64,000 bases of DNA from NCBI GenBank assembly GCA_043497085.1, contig JBIEKI010000002.1; one strand, written 5' to 3'. The position numbers were made by a program, and so were the translations under genes. Source of the stretch: Thalassobacillus sp043497085 (GTDB lineage: Bacteria > Bacillota > Bacilli > Bacillales > Halobacillaceae). This document shows positions 39,991 through 48,110 of this stretch, one piece after another. The first letter of the stretch is position 1, and each line of letters starts with the position of its first letter. The notes under the pieces are model-generated. The model saw only the letters and a program-made list of their open reading frames with translations, made no database searches and was not told the DNA's origin.

Positions 39991-41522
39991 ACAATCGATC
40001 GCTGGAAATAGAACTGAAACATTATTTTGGCTTCGATGCCTTTAAAACAGGTCAAAAGGAAATTATTTCAGATGTCATGAATGGCAAGGACGTGTTAGGC
40101 ATTTTGCCAACAGGTTCTGGTAAATCTATTTGTTATCAATTGCCGGCGATATTGTCTGAAGGGGTGACCATTGTGGTATCCCCATTGGTTTCTTTGATGG
40201 TAGATCAGGTCAAAGCATTAAAAGCGGCAGGGTACAAAAGGGTTACGGCGATCAACAGTTTTCTATCCCCGGTTCAGAAAAAGCAACTGTTAAGTCAGCT
40301 CGCCCATTACAAGCTAATTTACGTATCACCGGAAATGTTACAAAATAATATAGTAGTAGAGCAGTTACAGGCTTTACATATTTCATTATTCGTGGTGGAT
40401 GAAGCCCATTGCATTTCACAATGGGGCCATGAATTCCGGACAGATTATTTGAAACTGGCAAATGTGATAGAACTATTCAATAGACCTGCAGTGTTAGCTT
40501 TAAGTGGAACAGCTACACCAGAAGTACAAGAGGATATCATCAGCCAGCTGGGAATGACGCATGGCGAATCTCATATATATCCGATGGATAAGGAAAATAT
40601 AAGTTTTGCAATCGAGTATGTGGAACATCCAAATGAAAAATTGATGAAAATAGAACATCTGTTAAAATACCAGCATGCTCCAACAATGATATATTTCTCA
40701 AGCAGACAATGGGCCGAAAGGGCATCTGACGAGCTGTCCAAACATTTATCTGATAAAAGAGTTGCTTTCTACCATGGAGGAATGGAGCAGTCTGACCGCT
40801 TATTGATCCAACAACAATTCATGAATGATCAACTGGATATCATTTGTTGTACCAGTGCTTTTGGAATGGGGATAAATAAAAAAAATATACGGTATGTCAT
40901 CCATTTTCATCTGCCGACCCAAACGGAATCTTTTATTCAAGAAGTAGGTAGAGCCGGCCGGGATGGAGCACATAGTATAAGTGTGGTGTATTATTCCCCT
41001 TCAGATGACTACCTTCCCAAAAAGCTGATACAAAGTGAACTTCCCGAAGCAGCAGATGTACAGAAAACATTGAATTATTTATTTAACCTTTACCAGGCTG
41101 GAGCAAAGCTTCCAGCTGATGAACTTGTCCAAGAAGAACTGGAATTGACAGAAACACAATGGAGGTTCATTAAATACCATTGCCATCAGCACCAGCTTCT
41201 GAATCAGCAGGCTATCGTCTTTAACCGGGATAAATGGAAAGAGTTTTATACATTTCTGACAAACCAAGTGGAAAACAGATATAAATATAAAATGGGCAAA
41301 TTTTCGGAGCTGATGAGTTGGATCCATAGTCAAGCATGCCGGAGAAACGGGCTATATCAACCTTTCCAAAAATCTGTAAAAACGCCTGAGGTTCCCTGTT
41401 GCGATTTTTGTGGCTTCGACTGGCGTAATTTCACATTTGGTCAGAAGGAGACTGTCACTTTCCCACAAGACTGGCATGAGCGGTTGAGAGAGATTTTTTT
41501 GCAGGGGGACCAACATGAATAA
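39987..41522 (+). CDS. recS: ATP-dependent DNA helicase RecS (short RecQ)
   Basis: RecQ-family 3'-5' helicase used in replication-fork repair and recombination. It has 511 residues. Walker A is LPTGSGKSICYQLP near residue 40, the DEAH box DEAHCISQWGHEFR near 140, and SGTATPEVQEDI is motif III. ATFHGGM-like AFYHGGMEQSDR and GRAGRDG (motif VI) close the core. A zinc-binding region with Cys in QACRRNG and CCDFCGF follows. There is no RQC or HRDC domain beyond, which separates RecS from full-length RecQ. It overlaps ypbB by 4 nt and ypbD by 8 nt. Confidence 0.93.
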   Translation: MNNRSLEIELKHYFGFDAFKTGQKEIISDVMNGKDVLGILPTGSGKSICYQLPAILSEGVTIVVSPLVSLMVDQVKALKAAGYKRVTAINSFLSPVQKKQLLSQLAHYKLIYVSPEMLQNNIVVEQLQALHISLFVVDEAHCISQWGHEFRTDYLKLANVIELFNRPAVLALSGTATPEVQEDIISQLGMTHGESHIYPMDKENISFAIEYVEHPNEKLMKIEHLLKYQHAPTMIYFSSRQWAERASDELSKHLSDKRVAFYHGGMEQSDRLLIQQQFMNDQLDIICCTSAFGMGINKKNIRYVIHFHLPTQTESFIQEVGRAGRDGAHSISVVYYSPSDDYLPKKLIQSELPEAADVQKTLNYLFNLYQAGAKLPADELVQEELELTETQWRFIKYHCHQHQLLNQQAIVFNRDKWKEFYTFLTNQVENRYKYKMGKFSELMSWIHSQACRRNGLYQPFQKSVKTPEVPCCDFCGFDWRNFTFGQKETVTFPQDWHERLREIFLQGDQHE

Positions 41523-42096
41523 ACGGAAGCAATCCGAGCTGATAAACACCATGTCAGATAAAGAAGTTACCTTTCATCTCGTTTTAACCCAATTGATCAT
41601 TTTAAGTTTAAGCATTATCGGAAGCTGGCTGCTATTTGATTCTTTTTGGAACGGCTGGCTAACTCAGATACATCCTTCTATGAGGGAAGTTCTTATGTAC
41701 GGCATACTTCCTGGTTTGATCGTAGTGGCAATCGACTTGATATTAATGAAGTTTGTCCCGGCAAAATATTATGATGATGGCGGGATAAATATAAAGGTAT
41801 TCAAGAACCGGTCGTTGCCTGGGATCATCGGTATTACATTGCTGGTAGCAATCAGCGAAGAAATGCTGTTCCGGGGAGTGCTGCATGCAGAATTCGGCTA
41901 TACCATCGCCAGTGTGATATTTGCTGTGATGCATATACGCTATTTGAAAAAGTTTGTATTATTAATATCGGTGTTATTTGTCAGTTTTTTTATTGGCTAT
42001 ATGTATGAGATCACGGGTAATCTCCTTACCACCATGACAGCCCATTTTGTCATTGATTTATTACTGGCTCTCTATATTCGTTACAAGATGAGTTGA
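41515..42096 (+). CDS. ypbD: CAAX-type membrane protease (CPBP family), YpbD
   Basis: A 193-residue membrane protein with about six helices. The CPBP (Abi) family motifs are present: SEEMLFRGVL carries the glutamate pair and Arg, then FAVMHIRYL carries a histidine, and TAHFVIDLLL a second. Putative intramembrane glutamic protease; the substrate is unknown. It is third in ypbB-recS-ypbD, with an 8-nt overlap with recS, as in B. subtilis. Confidence 0.87.
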   Translation: MNKRKQSELINTMSDKEVTFHLVLTQLIILSLSIIGSWLLFDSFWNGWLTQIHPSMREVLMYGILPGLIVVAIDLILMKFVPAKYYDDGGINIKVFKNRSLPGIIGITLLVAISEEMLFRGVLHAEFGYTIASVIFAVMHIRYLKKFVLLISVLFVSFFIGYMYEITGNLLTTMTAHFVIDLLLALYIRYKMS

Positions 42097-42199
42097 AGGA
42101 ATGTCAGCCCTTGCGTATGTCAATGAAGCAATAGTATTTCAAATTTCTATCAATCCTACAAATTTACTTGTACATTCACCTCCGCTCATCAATAAAGAA

Positions 42200-42224
42200 A
42201 AGACCTGCGCTCACCGCAGGTCTT
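42200..42224 (-). terminator. Terminator of the cotJ operon
   Basis: A perfect 10-bp stem AAGACCTGCG (42200-42209) with CGCAGGTCTT (42215-42224) around a 5-nt loop; on the minus strand it is followed by TTCTTTATT. A Tn-like T-rich flank on the plus side may also stop ypbD. Confidence 0.85.
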
Positions 42225-42253
42225 CTTATGTTTTGGAGTGATATTGAAAAGTT

Positions 42254-42823
42254 TTAAAAGAATTTCTGTTTATCTCTTTCCTCTTTAAGAATTTCAACGG
42301 CTTCCCTAAACCGCAAGGAGTGGACAATCTCACGTTCCCGTAAGAATGCTAAGCTATCATTTATGTCAGGGTCATCTGACATGTTGATCAGCCACTGGTA
42401 AGTAGCACGTGCTTTTTCTTCTGCGGCAATATCTTCATAAAGATCGGCAATCGGGTCGCCTTTTGCTTGTATATAGGTTGCCGTCCAAGCGTCGCCAGCC
42501 GCATTTTGGTAGAACAAAGCGTTATCGTGGTTAGCGTAATGGGCTCCAAGGCCTGCTTCTTTCATCTGTTCTGGTGTAGCGTCTTTTGTAAGCTTATACA
42601 CCATCGTAGCAATCATTTCCAGATGAGCAAATTCTTCCGTACCGATATCCGTAAGTAAACCGATAACCTTATCAGGTATCGAGTAGCGTTGATTTAAATA
42701 ACGTAAAGCAGCGGCCAATTCCCCGTCAGCACCTCCATATTGCTCAATAAGGAATTTTGCCAGCCGGGGGTTACAGCTGCTGACCTTTACCGGGTATTGA
42801 AGTTTCTTTTCGTAATACCACAT
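42254..42823 (-). CDS. cotJC: Spore coat protein CotJC (manganese catalase-like)
   Basis: A 189-residue member of the Mn-catalase (ferritin-like) family found in the inner spore coat. Four-helix-bundle carboxylate/histidine ligands are visible in TDIGTEEFAHLEMIATMV (near 60) and DIAAEEKARATYQWLI, then EREIVHSLRFREA. Whether CotJC is an active catalase is uncertain. The start at 42823 follows a GGAGGTGATT ribosome site. Third gene of cotJA-cotJB-cotJC. Confidence 0.94.
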   Translation of the reverse strand: MWYYEKKLQYPVKVSSCNPRLAKFLIEQYGGADGELAAALRYLNQRYSIPDKVIGLLTDIGTEEFAHLEMIATMVYKLTKDATPEQMKEAGLGAHYANHDNALFYQNAAGDAWTATYIQAKGDPIADLYEDIAAEEKARATYQWLINMSDDPDINDSLAFLREREIVHSLRFREAVEILKEERDKQKFF

Positions 42824-42852
42824 GACAAAGAATCACCTCCGCTTAAGATTGT

Positions 42853-43116
42853 CTACACCTGCCATGGCCATGGAGTATCATCCCATTGCCAGGGATAACC
42901 TGAATAACTTTTCCCGTATTGCATCAATGGAACGAATTGTTGTTCAAAATTTTTCTTTAATCTCCGGCTTTCTTTGGCGCAAGCGTTGAATTGTTCAATG
43001 GCTTCCCTGTCGTTGGGATGAGTGTCCAAATATAATGTCAATTCCACCAATACAAAATCGACAGCCTGGATGGCTTCCATTTGGTGATAATATTCTGGAG
43101 GGATGGTCGCCATCAT
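42853..43116 (-). CDS. cotJB: Spore coat protein CotJB
   Basis: An 87-residue, mostly helical coat protein. Conserved elements are QAVDFVLVELTLYLDTHPND and the aromatic tail GYPWQWDDTPWPWQV. CotJB is needed with CotJA for stable coat assembly of CotJC. The ATG at 43116 overlaps the cotJA stop (ATGA); a second ATG follows immediately at 43113 and has more normal spacing from AGGAGG, so either may be used. Confidence 0.92.
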   Translation of the reverse strand: MMATIPPEYYHQMEAIQAVDFVLVELTLYLDTHPNDREAIEQFNACAKESRRLKKNFEQQFVPLMQYGKSYSGYPWQWDDTPWPWQV

Positions 43117-43337
43117 TTCCCCTCCTCTCTATAAGGTTTCGGCTTTGGATATGGATCAAACAGAGCCGGCCATAACGTTCCTTTTCTCAATGCAACCCGT
43201 GGATTGAATTGCTGCAAACCCGGCGGCTGGAATGGCATATATAGATGAGGCGGGGTAGAGAAGCATTTAACTTCAATTGGAGGGCAAGGATCCATTGGTC
43301 CGTAAAATGGGCGATAGCATTTCTGCTGGGTATACAT
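43113..43337 (-). CDS. cotJA: Spore coat protein CotJA
   Basis: A 74-residue proline- and aromatic-rich coat-associated protein (YRPFYGPMDPCPPI near the start, TLWPALFDPYP near the end). The frame opens at 43358, but AAGGAAGGTGAT is spaced for the ATG at 43337, giving the MYTQQKCYRPF start. First gene of the SigE-type cotJABC operon. Confidence 0.92.
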   Translation of the reverse strand: MYTQQKCYRPFYGPMDPCPPIEVKCFSTPPHLYMPFQPPGLQQFNPRVALRKGTLWPALFDPYPKPKPYREEGK

Positions 43338-43369
43338 TTTTATCACCTTCCTTAACAAAGACTATTGCA

Positions 43370-43399
43370 ATTGTATGAGCATGGAGGTCTGTCCTATAC
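43370..43399 (-). promoter_or_regulatory. SigE promoter of cotJABC
   Basis: On the minus strand, GTATAGG (43399-43393), 15 bases, then CATACAAT (43377-43370). The -10 is an exact match to the SigE consensus CATACANT. SigE control of cotJ is established in B. subtilis. Confidence 0.75.
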
Positions 43400-43478
43400 C
43401 AAGATTAAAGAAGGAAATTTGTCCTACTAAGTCGAATGTTTAATTATGAAAGTCAATCTATATGTTGGAGTGATGATG

Positions 43479-44111
43479 ATGTTTGTGAAAAGTATGATGA
43501 AGCCCCCGCATGAATGTTTAACTGTCCAAATGGGCGCAGACTTAAAATCGGTTATTTCCTTATTGGAGCAACATGATATTCAGGCTGTGCCTGTACTGGA
43601 TGGGAGCTTTTTTATTGGAATGTTATCTAAAGAAATTATTTATAAACGATACTTTGAGAGTGATCAACCAAAAGAAGTTTATCTTACCGAATCCTCGGCA
43701 GGTGATTTAGTGGAGAAGGAAGATCTCTATATAAAAGAAGATGAAGTGTTTGAGAGAACATTACCAGTGTTTACAGGGTATTCTGTCATTGCAGTGGTAA
43801 GTGAAGATAAGAAATTCCTGGGGCTGGTTACTCGCGCGGATGTATTGGAGCAATTCGAAAGTGCATTTGGTGTGAAACGGAAAGGGATTCGTATTGCATT
43901 TACTTCTGAGGAATCGGAAGGCAGAATCGAGCGCTTAGGTGATATCCTAAAGCAATATCATGAAAATGTAATTTCTTTAGCTACGTTTGACGAAACAGAT
44001 AAACTGGCCAGGCGCATCGTCCTGAAAGTGGATCCGAACGATAATATCGATAAGTTCACCAAAAAGCTTGAGAAAACAGGCTTCAGAGTTTTGGATATAA
44101 AAGAAGTTTAA
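43479..44111 (+). CDS. CBS-domain protein (AcuB-like)
   Basis: About 210 residues with a tandem CBS pair (roughly 1-62 and 70-130), including QAVPVLDGSFFIGMLSKEII and VSEDKKFLGLVTRADVLEQF, followed by a C-terminal ACT-like domain (KGIRIAFTSEES...RIVLKVDPNDNIDKF). Such proteins bind adenine nucleotides and sense cell energy; AcuB is one example, but the target here is unknown. ATGs at 43473, 43476 and 43479 are possible after TTGGAG (43465-43470); 43479 has the best spacing. It is transcribed alone, away from cotJ. Confidence 0.75.
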   Translation: MFVKSMMKPPHECLTVQMGADLKSVISLLEQHDIQAVPVLDGSFFIGMLSKEIIYKRYFESDQPKEVYLTESSAGDLVEKEDLYIKEDEVFERTLPVFTGYSVIAVVSEDKKFLGLVTRADVLEQFESAFGVKRKGIRIAFTSEESEGRIERLGDILKQYHENVISLATFDETDKLARRIVLKVDPNDNIDKFTKKLEKTGFRVLDIKEV

Positions 44112-44122
44112 CTCTTCTTTTT

Positions 44123-44166
44123 TCCCCCTTCCCGACATAATCTGGTCAGGAAGGGGGATTTTTTTC
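44123..44166 (+). terminator. Terminator after the CBS gene
   Basis: CCCCCTTCC (44124-44132) pairs with GGAAGGGGG (44149-44157), followed by ATTTTTTT. Confidence 0.9.
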
Positions 44167-44272
44167 TTTATGGTATGCATAAATGGTACAATACTCTTCT
44201 AATGGATATGATAGTATCATCCATTTTAGGCAGCTTACTGTCTATTAATTTAACAGGAGCGTGAAGTTAAGG

Positions 44273-45052
44273 ATGATATACGTTTACACCGGATTACTTC
44301 TACTGATAGCAGCTGTAGCCTTGCTTTTTTATATGTATCGCAAAGCCTATACAGATTTCCTTGATGAACGCACCATCCAACTGGACAGATTCCCTTCATC
44401 CTTCCAGGGAGTTCGTATTTTCTTTATATCCGACCTTCACAAAAGAGTTGTTAAAAGAGGCACGCTGGAATCTATTACAACCCCCGTTGACCTTGTAGTA
44501 ATCGGAGGAGACTTGATTGAACGTGGCGTATCTATGGATAAGGTGCGAGCAAATATCAAACGATTGAAATTGTTGAAAGCACCGATTTATTTTGTTTGGG
44601 GAAATAATGATTATGAAGGGGATTACCATGATTTAGACGCAACACTATTAGACGAGGGTGTCCATATCCTTGGAAACACTGCGGTTGATTTCACGTCCGA
44701 TTCTGGTGATACTTTCAGTTTGCTCGGTGTCGATACGTATCAACATCATGAGGAGAATAGTAAATTTGCTTTTATGGATGCACGAAGTGAGTGCAAACTA
44801 TTAGTCATTCATGATCCGGCTATGTTCCATTACTTACCTTTGGAACAGAAAAGGGAAGTGGACCTCGTACTTAGTGGTCACACCCACGGCGGTCAGATCC
44901 GTTTCATGGGTTTCGGATTAAGACAGCGCGGCGGTATGAAAAATATTGACAAGACGCCTGTTTTTATAAGTGAAGGATATGGCACCCGTTTAATTCCTTT
45001 CAGGTTAGGGACAAGAGCTGAATGCCATATTATTACAGTTAACGATAAGTGA
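44273..45052 (+). CDS. ypbG: Membrane-anchored metallophosphoesterase YpbG
   Basis: A calcineurin-like phosphoesterase of about 259 residues. An N-terminal helix (about 2-24) anchors it. Dimetal-site motifs are FISDLHKR (Asp, His), VIGGDLIERG (Asp), WGNNDYEG (Asn, Asp), VIHDPAM (His) and LSGHTHGGQIR (His pair). The substrate is unknown; YpbG resembles the YaeI/YkuE class that acts at the membrane. Start choice is uncertain: GTG 44261 abuts AGGAG, while ATG 44273 lies 13 nt from it. Confidence 0.85.
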   Translation: MIYVYTGLLLLIAAVALLFYMYRKAYTDFLDERTIQLDRFPSSFQGVRIFFISDLHKRVVKRGTLESITTPVDLVVIGGDLIERGVSMDKVRANIKRLKLLKAPIYFVWGNNDYEGDYHDLDATLLDEGVHILGNTAVDFTSDSGDTFSLLGVDTYQHHEENSKFAFMDARSECKLLVIHDPAMFHYLPLEQKREVDLVLSGHTHGGQIRFMGFGLRQRGGMKNIDKTPVFISEGYGTRLIPFRLGTRAECHIITVNDK

Positions 45053-45057
45053 CTTTT

Positions 45058-45118
45058 TGTGCAAAGGTTATAAAGTCAGTATACAATTTTTGCACAGCCT
45101 TCCTCACTCGGATATAAT
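45058..45118 (+). promoter_or_regulatory. Sigma-A promoter inside an inverted repeat, probable LitR operator
   Basis: TGTGCAAA (45058-45065) and TTTGCACA (45089-45096) form a perfect 8-bp inverted repeat with a 23-bp spacer. The right arm contains the -35 TTGCAC (45090-45095), followed by 17 bases and a perfect TATAAT (45113-45118). The next gene (45150) encodes a B12-binding MerR-type regulator, so autorepression by occlusion of the promoter is a natural reading (inference). Confidence 0.65.
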
Positions 45119-45149
45119 TGAAAAAAACAGCGCAGATGGAGGTAGGCTT

Positions 45150-46052
45150 ATGTCAGCGGATAATGGTAAATACAACATAAAAGCTGTATCTAACATCCTC
45201 GGTGTCCAACCCGGTACATTGCGAGCGTGGGAGCGACGGTACCAAATCATCCGTCCCGTCCGGAATAATGCCGGGCATCGGCTTTACACAGAACATCATG
45301 TACGTACTTTAAAATGGTTAATTGCAAAAGTGGATCAGGGCTTTACCATTTCTCAAGCGGTATCTTTATATGAAAATAATCATCATGACATTTCTAATGA
45401 TGTACAAGAGAATGCCCATGATACGGAATTATCAAAAATATCACAGCAATTGTCAGATGCCTTGCTGTCTTTTGATGAGAAAAATGCACAGAAGCATCTT
45501 GATCATGCTTTCAGCTTGTATACCCCAGAGATGGTGGCTATTGATATCATTAGTCCACTATTGATTAAAATAGGAATCCAGTGGGAGGAAAATGAAATAA
45601 CAAGTGCCCATGAACATTTTGCAAGCAACTTTCTCAGGTCCAGACTGGGTATGTTGCTGTTGTCGATCCCGGCTGCTCCCTATCTGCCTAAAGCAGTACT
45701 GGTATGCGGGCCGAATGAGCAGCATGAACTTGGTTTGTTGATATTTGCTTTGTTCTTGAAACGACAGGGTTATGAAGTCGTCTATCTTGGTCAAAGTATT
45801 GCTGAAGGGGATATGAATAGAATTATAGAAGATGTGGATCCAGCTTATTTATTTCTATCAGCAACATTAAAAAAGAATGTGCCTGCCTCCATCAGGATGG
45901 CGGAGAGTTTACAGGGAGCTTATCCTGATTTGAAAATAGGGCTTGGTGGTTATGCTTTTGACCAGCTGCCTGCAGAGGAAAAGAGAAAAGCCGGTCGTTA
46001 TGTAGTAGGGACCACGAAAGAGGATTGGTTGAACTGGCTGGATCAACATTAA
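45150..46052 (+). CDS. LitR/CarH-type cobalamin-dependent photoreceptor regulator
   Basis: A 300-residue MerR-family DNA-binding protein fused to a B12-binding domain. Residues ~8-75 form the winged helix (LGVQPGTLRAWERRYQII, GHRLYTEHHVRTL). Residues ~85-165 form the helix bundle cap. Trp145, Glu155 and His156 keep the exact W-x9-E-H spacing of CarH. His192 in PNEQHELG matches the lower axial cobalt ligand, and VYLGQSI plus GLGGYAF belong to the Rossmann-like B12 domain. Known members bind adenosylcobalamin in the dark, repress, and release DNA when light breaks the Co-C bond. The target genes here are unknown. The frame opens at 45057, but TGGAGGTAGG and the promoter place the start at 45150. 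Confidence 0.87.
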   Translation: MSADNGKYNIKAVSNILGVQPGTLRAWERRYQIIRPVRNNAGHRLYTEHHVRTLKWLIAKVDQGFTISQAVSLYENNHHDISNDVQENAHDTELSKISQQLSDALLSFDEKNAQKHLDHAFSLYTPEMVAIDIISPLLIKIGIQWEENEITSAHEHFASNFLRSRLGMLLLSIPAAPYLPKAVLVCGPNEQHELGLLIFALFLKRQGYEVVYLGQSIAEGDMNRIIEDVDPAYLFLSATLKKNVPASIRMAESLQGAYPDLKIGLGGYAFDQLPAEEKRKAGRYVVGTTKEDWLNWLDQH

Positions 46053-46188
46053 CTAACCACATATCCTGCCTTTAATTTAGATAGATACGTACCGCAGATT
46101 GGACGTACAAAAGCAGCATAAAAGAGCACCAAAAGTTGAATAATAGCATAAGATAAAGATAAACCGATAGCTTTCAGGGGGCGATGGG

Positions 46189-46785
46189 ATGCGTTTGGAG
46201 AGAATGTCCAACGATAAATTCAAAATATTCCTTACCTTCGACGATTTGATTGAAAGAGGGTTGACTAAGGAAGATTTGTGGCATGATTTACCCCGCGTGC
46301 ACCAATTATTCAGTGATATGATGTATGAAGCCAGTGATGAACTGGGTTTTGAACTGGATGGTACTTTGCTTGTACAGGTTTATCTTTTACAAGCGCAAGG
46401 TATGTTCATCGTAGTGACTCAGACCGACCGTGATTATCAGGATGAGGATGAAGACTATATCGAAATGAAAGTTACATTGGATGAAAGTAAAGAGTTGATT
46501 TTTTCATTCCTGGAGTTTGAGGATGTCATACAAGTCTCTCGTCGTTTGTATAATTTAGGTGTGGATGGTGGAAGCATTGTACATTATCAGGATTATTATT
46601 ATATGAAATTAGAAGAAGAGGACATTCAGGAGCTCAACAGAGAGCAAATCATTGCATTGATGTCTGAATTCGGTACACCAAGTATTGTGACTTCCCACCG
46701 ACTGTGCGAATACGGGAAAATCGTAATGGAAAACCAAGCCGCAAAGCAAGTTTATAATTATTTCATAAAAAACACACTCGAATAA
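46189..46785 (+). CDS. ypbH: MecA paralogue YpbH
   Basis: Adaptor for the ClpC protease, 198 residues. The N-terminal substrate-recognition domain (MRLERMSNDKFKIFLTFDDL) and the C-terminal ClpC-binding domain (EFEDVIQVSRRL near residue 105) are present, joined by an acidic linker (DRDYQDEDEDYIEM). The location before gudB-ypdA identifies the MecA paralogue YpbH, which modulates competence and sporulation. The ATG follows GGGGCGATGG and a terminator ends the gene. Confidence 0.88.
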   Translation: MRLERMSNDKFKIFLTFDDLIERGLTKEDLWHDLPRVHQLFSDMMYEASDELGFELDGTLLVQVYLLQAQGMFIVVTQTDRDYQDEDEDYIEMKVTLDESKELIFSFLEFEDVIQVSRRLYNLGVDGGSIVHYQDYYYMKLEEEDIQELNREQIIALMSEFGTPSIVTSHRLCEYGKIVMENQAAKQVYNYFIKNTLE

Positions 46786-46786
46786 A

Positions 46787-46819
46787 AATGAACGGATCAA
46801 TACTACCGTTCATTTTTTC
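46787..46819 (+). terminator. Terminator after ypbH
   Basis: A perfect 9-bp stem AATGAACGG (46787-46795) with CCGTTCATT (46806-46814), followed by TTTTTC. Confidence 0.9.
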
Positions 46820-47031
46820 TTTGACTTGATTAATATTAAGGTTGAAATTTTAATTGGACGGTAACTTTTTTGGTTCCATTGCTATATAGCAGGCAACCGG
46901 TTCAGGTTAGTAAAAGAATAATTGCCTCACCATTTCATTTTTACAAAAGAATAAATAGAACGTTTCTAATGAACATGTTAATATTGTAGGGAATATGTAT
47001 GTTAAGAAGGTAACCGTTGATGGGAGTGTAT

Positions 47032-47961
47032 ATGTTGAAAATAGCTGTTTTATATGGTGGAACTTCAGGTGAAAGAGAAGTATCTTTATCCACCGGTAAA
47101 GGAATTATAAATGCACTGAAAAAAAATGGACATGAAGTGATTGATATTGATTTTCACCCGGAACGTTTGAGTGAAATACTTAATTTGAATGTAGATTTAG
47201 TATTTATCGGGCTTCACGGACGATATGGGGAAGATGGAAAAATTCAAGGCTTACTTGATATGCTGGAAATTCCCTATGTAGGATCAGGAGTACTGGCTTC
47301 AGCTCTTGCAATGGATAAGGCCAAGTCAAAGCAGATCTTCAGTCAATATGGAATTGCTACGGCAAGAAGTAAAACCTACCAGGTAAGATCTAATGCTCCA
47401 TCTGAAATTTCAGAAGCAGTCAAGAAGGATTTCAAGCCGCCTTTTGTCATCAAACCAAACCAAGAAGGCTCCACATTAGGTTTGACGATTGTGAAAGATA
47501 TCGCTCAAATTGAAGAAGGGGTGGAAAATGCAAGTCAATCTGATGATACAATCCTTGTGGAAGACTATATTGCCGGAAGAGAAGTGACAGTTCCAGTAGT
47601 GGGTAAACAAGGAGAGGAAAAAGCTCTTCCAGTTATTGAAATCATCCCAAAAAGTGATTACTATGATTTCGAATCTAAATATCAACCAGGTGGCAGTGAA
47701 CACATTGTCCCTGCTCAATTACCTGAAGAGATGACTGATAAGCTGCAAAAGCACGCTGTCCTGGCCCATCAATTATTAGGCTGCGATGTCTACTCCCGGG
47801 TCGATTTTATTGTAACGAATGAAAATGAGGCAGTCATACTTGAAGTGAACACATTGCCAGGTATGACACCTACCAGTCTCTTTCCTGACTCAGCTAAGAA
47901 AATCGGCTGGAGTTATGAGGAAATGGTCGAGCGATTTGTTGAGCTTTCCATCAAGAAATGA
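47032..47961 (+). CDS. ddl: D-alanine--D-alanine ligase (short form)
   Basis: ATP-grasp ligase making D-Ala-D-Ala for peptidoglycan. It has 309 residues, the DdlB-like short form. LYGGTSGEREVSLSTG is the N-terminal signature, then GLHGRYGEDGKIQGLL, KPNQEGSTLGL with the Mg-ATP loop, EDYIAGREVTVPVV, and EVNTLPGMTPTSLFP. The catalytic residues appear intact. The frame opens at 47017, but GGGAGTG is spaced for the ATG at 47032. B. subtilis carries ddl elsewhere, so this may be a second copy or a moved gene; whether another ddl exists cannot be seen. Confidence 0.92.
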   Translation: MLKIAVLYGGTSGEREVSLSTGKGIINALKKNGHEVIDIDFHPERLSEILNLNVDLVFIGLHGRYGEDGKIQGLLDMLEIPYVGSGVLASALAMDKAKSKQIFSQYGIATARSKTYQVRSNAPSEISEAVKKDFKPPFVIKPNQEGSTLGLTIVKDIAQIEEGVENASQSDDTILVEDYIAGREVTVPVVGKQGEEKALPVIEIIPKSDYYDFESKYQPGGSEHIVPAQLPEEMTDKLQKHAVLAHQLLGCDVYSRVDFIVTNENEAVILEVNTLPGMTPTSLFPDSAKKIGWSYEEMVERFVELSIKK

Positions 47962-48024
47962 TAGCATGAGTCTTAACCGCTTTCATGGTTATTGGATAGC
48001 CAATTTTTGTCTTGATTTTGTTGC

Positions 48025-48052
48025 TTGCATATTCGTAATGAAAGTGTATACT
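48025..48052 (+). promoter_or_regulatory. Sigma-A promoter of gudB
   Basis: TTGCAT (48025-48030), 16 bases, TATACT (48047-48052), 59 bp before the gudB start. Confidence 0.65.
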
Positions 48053-48110
48053 AATCACTGAAAGCATAGTTGATAATGACAGTGAATGGATCGATATAGG
48101 AGGTAAACTG

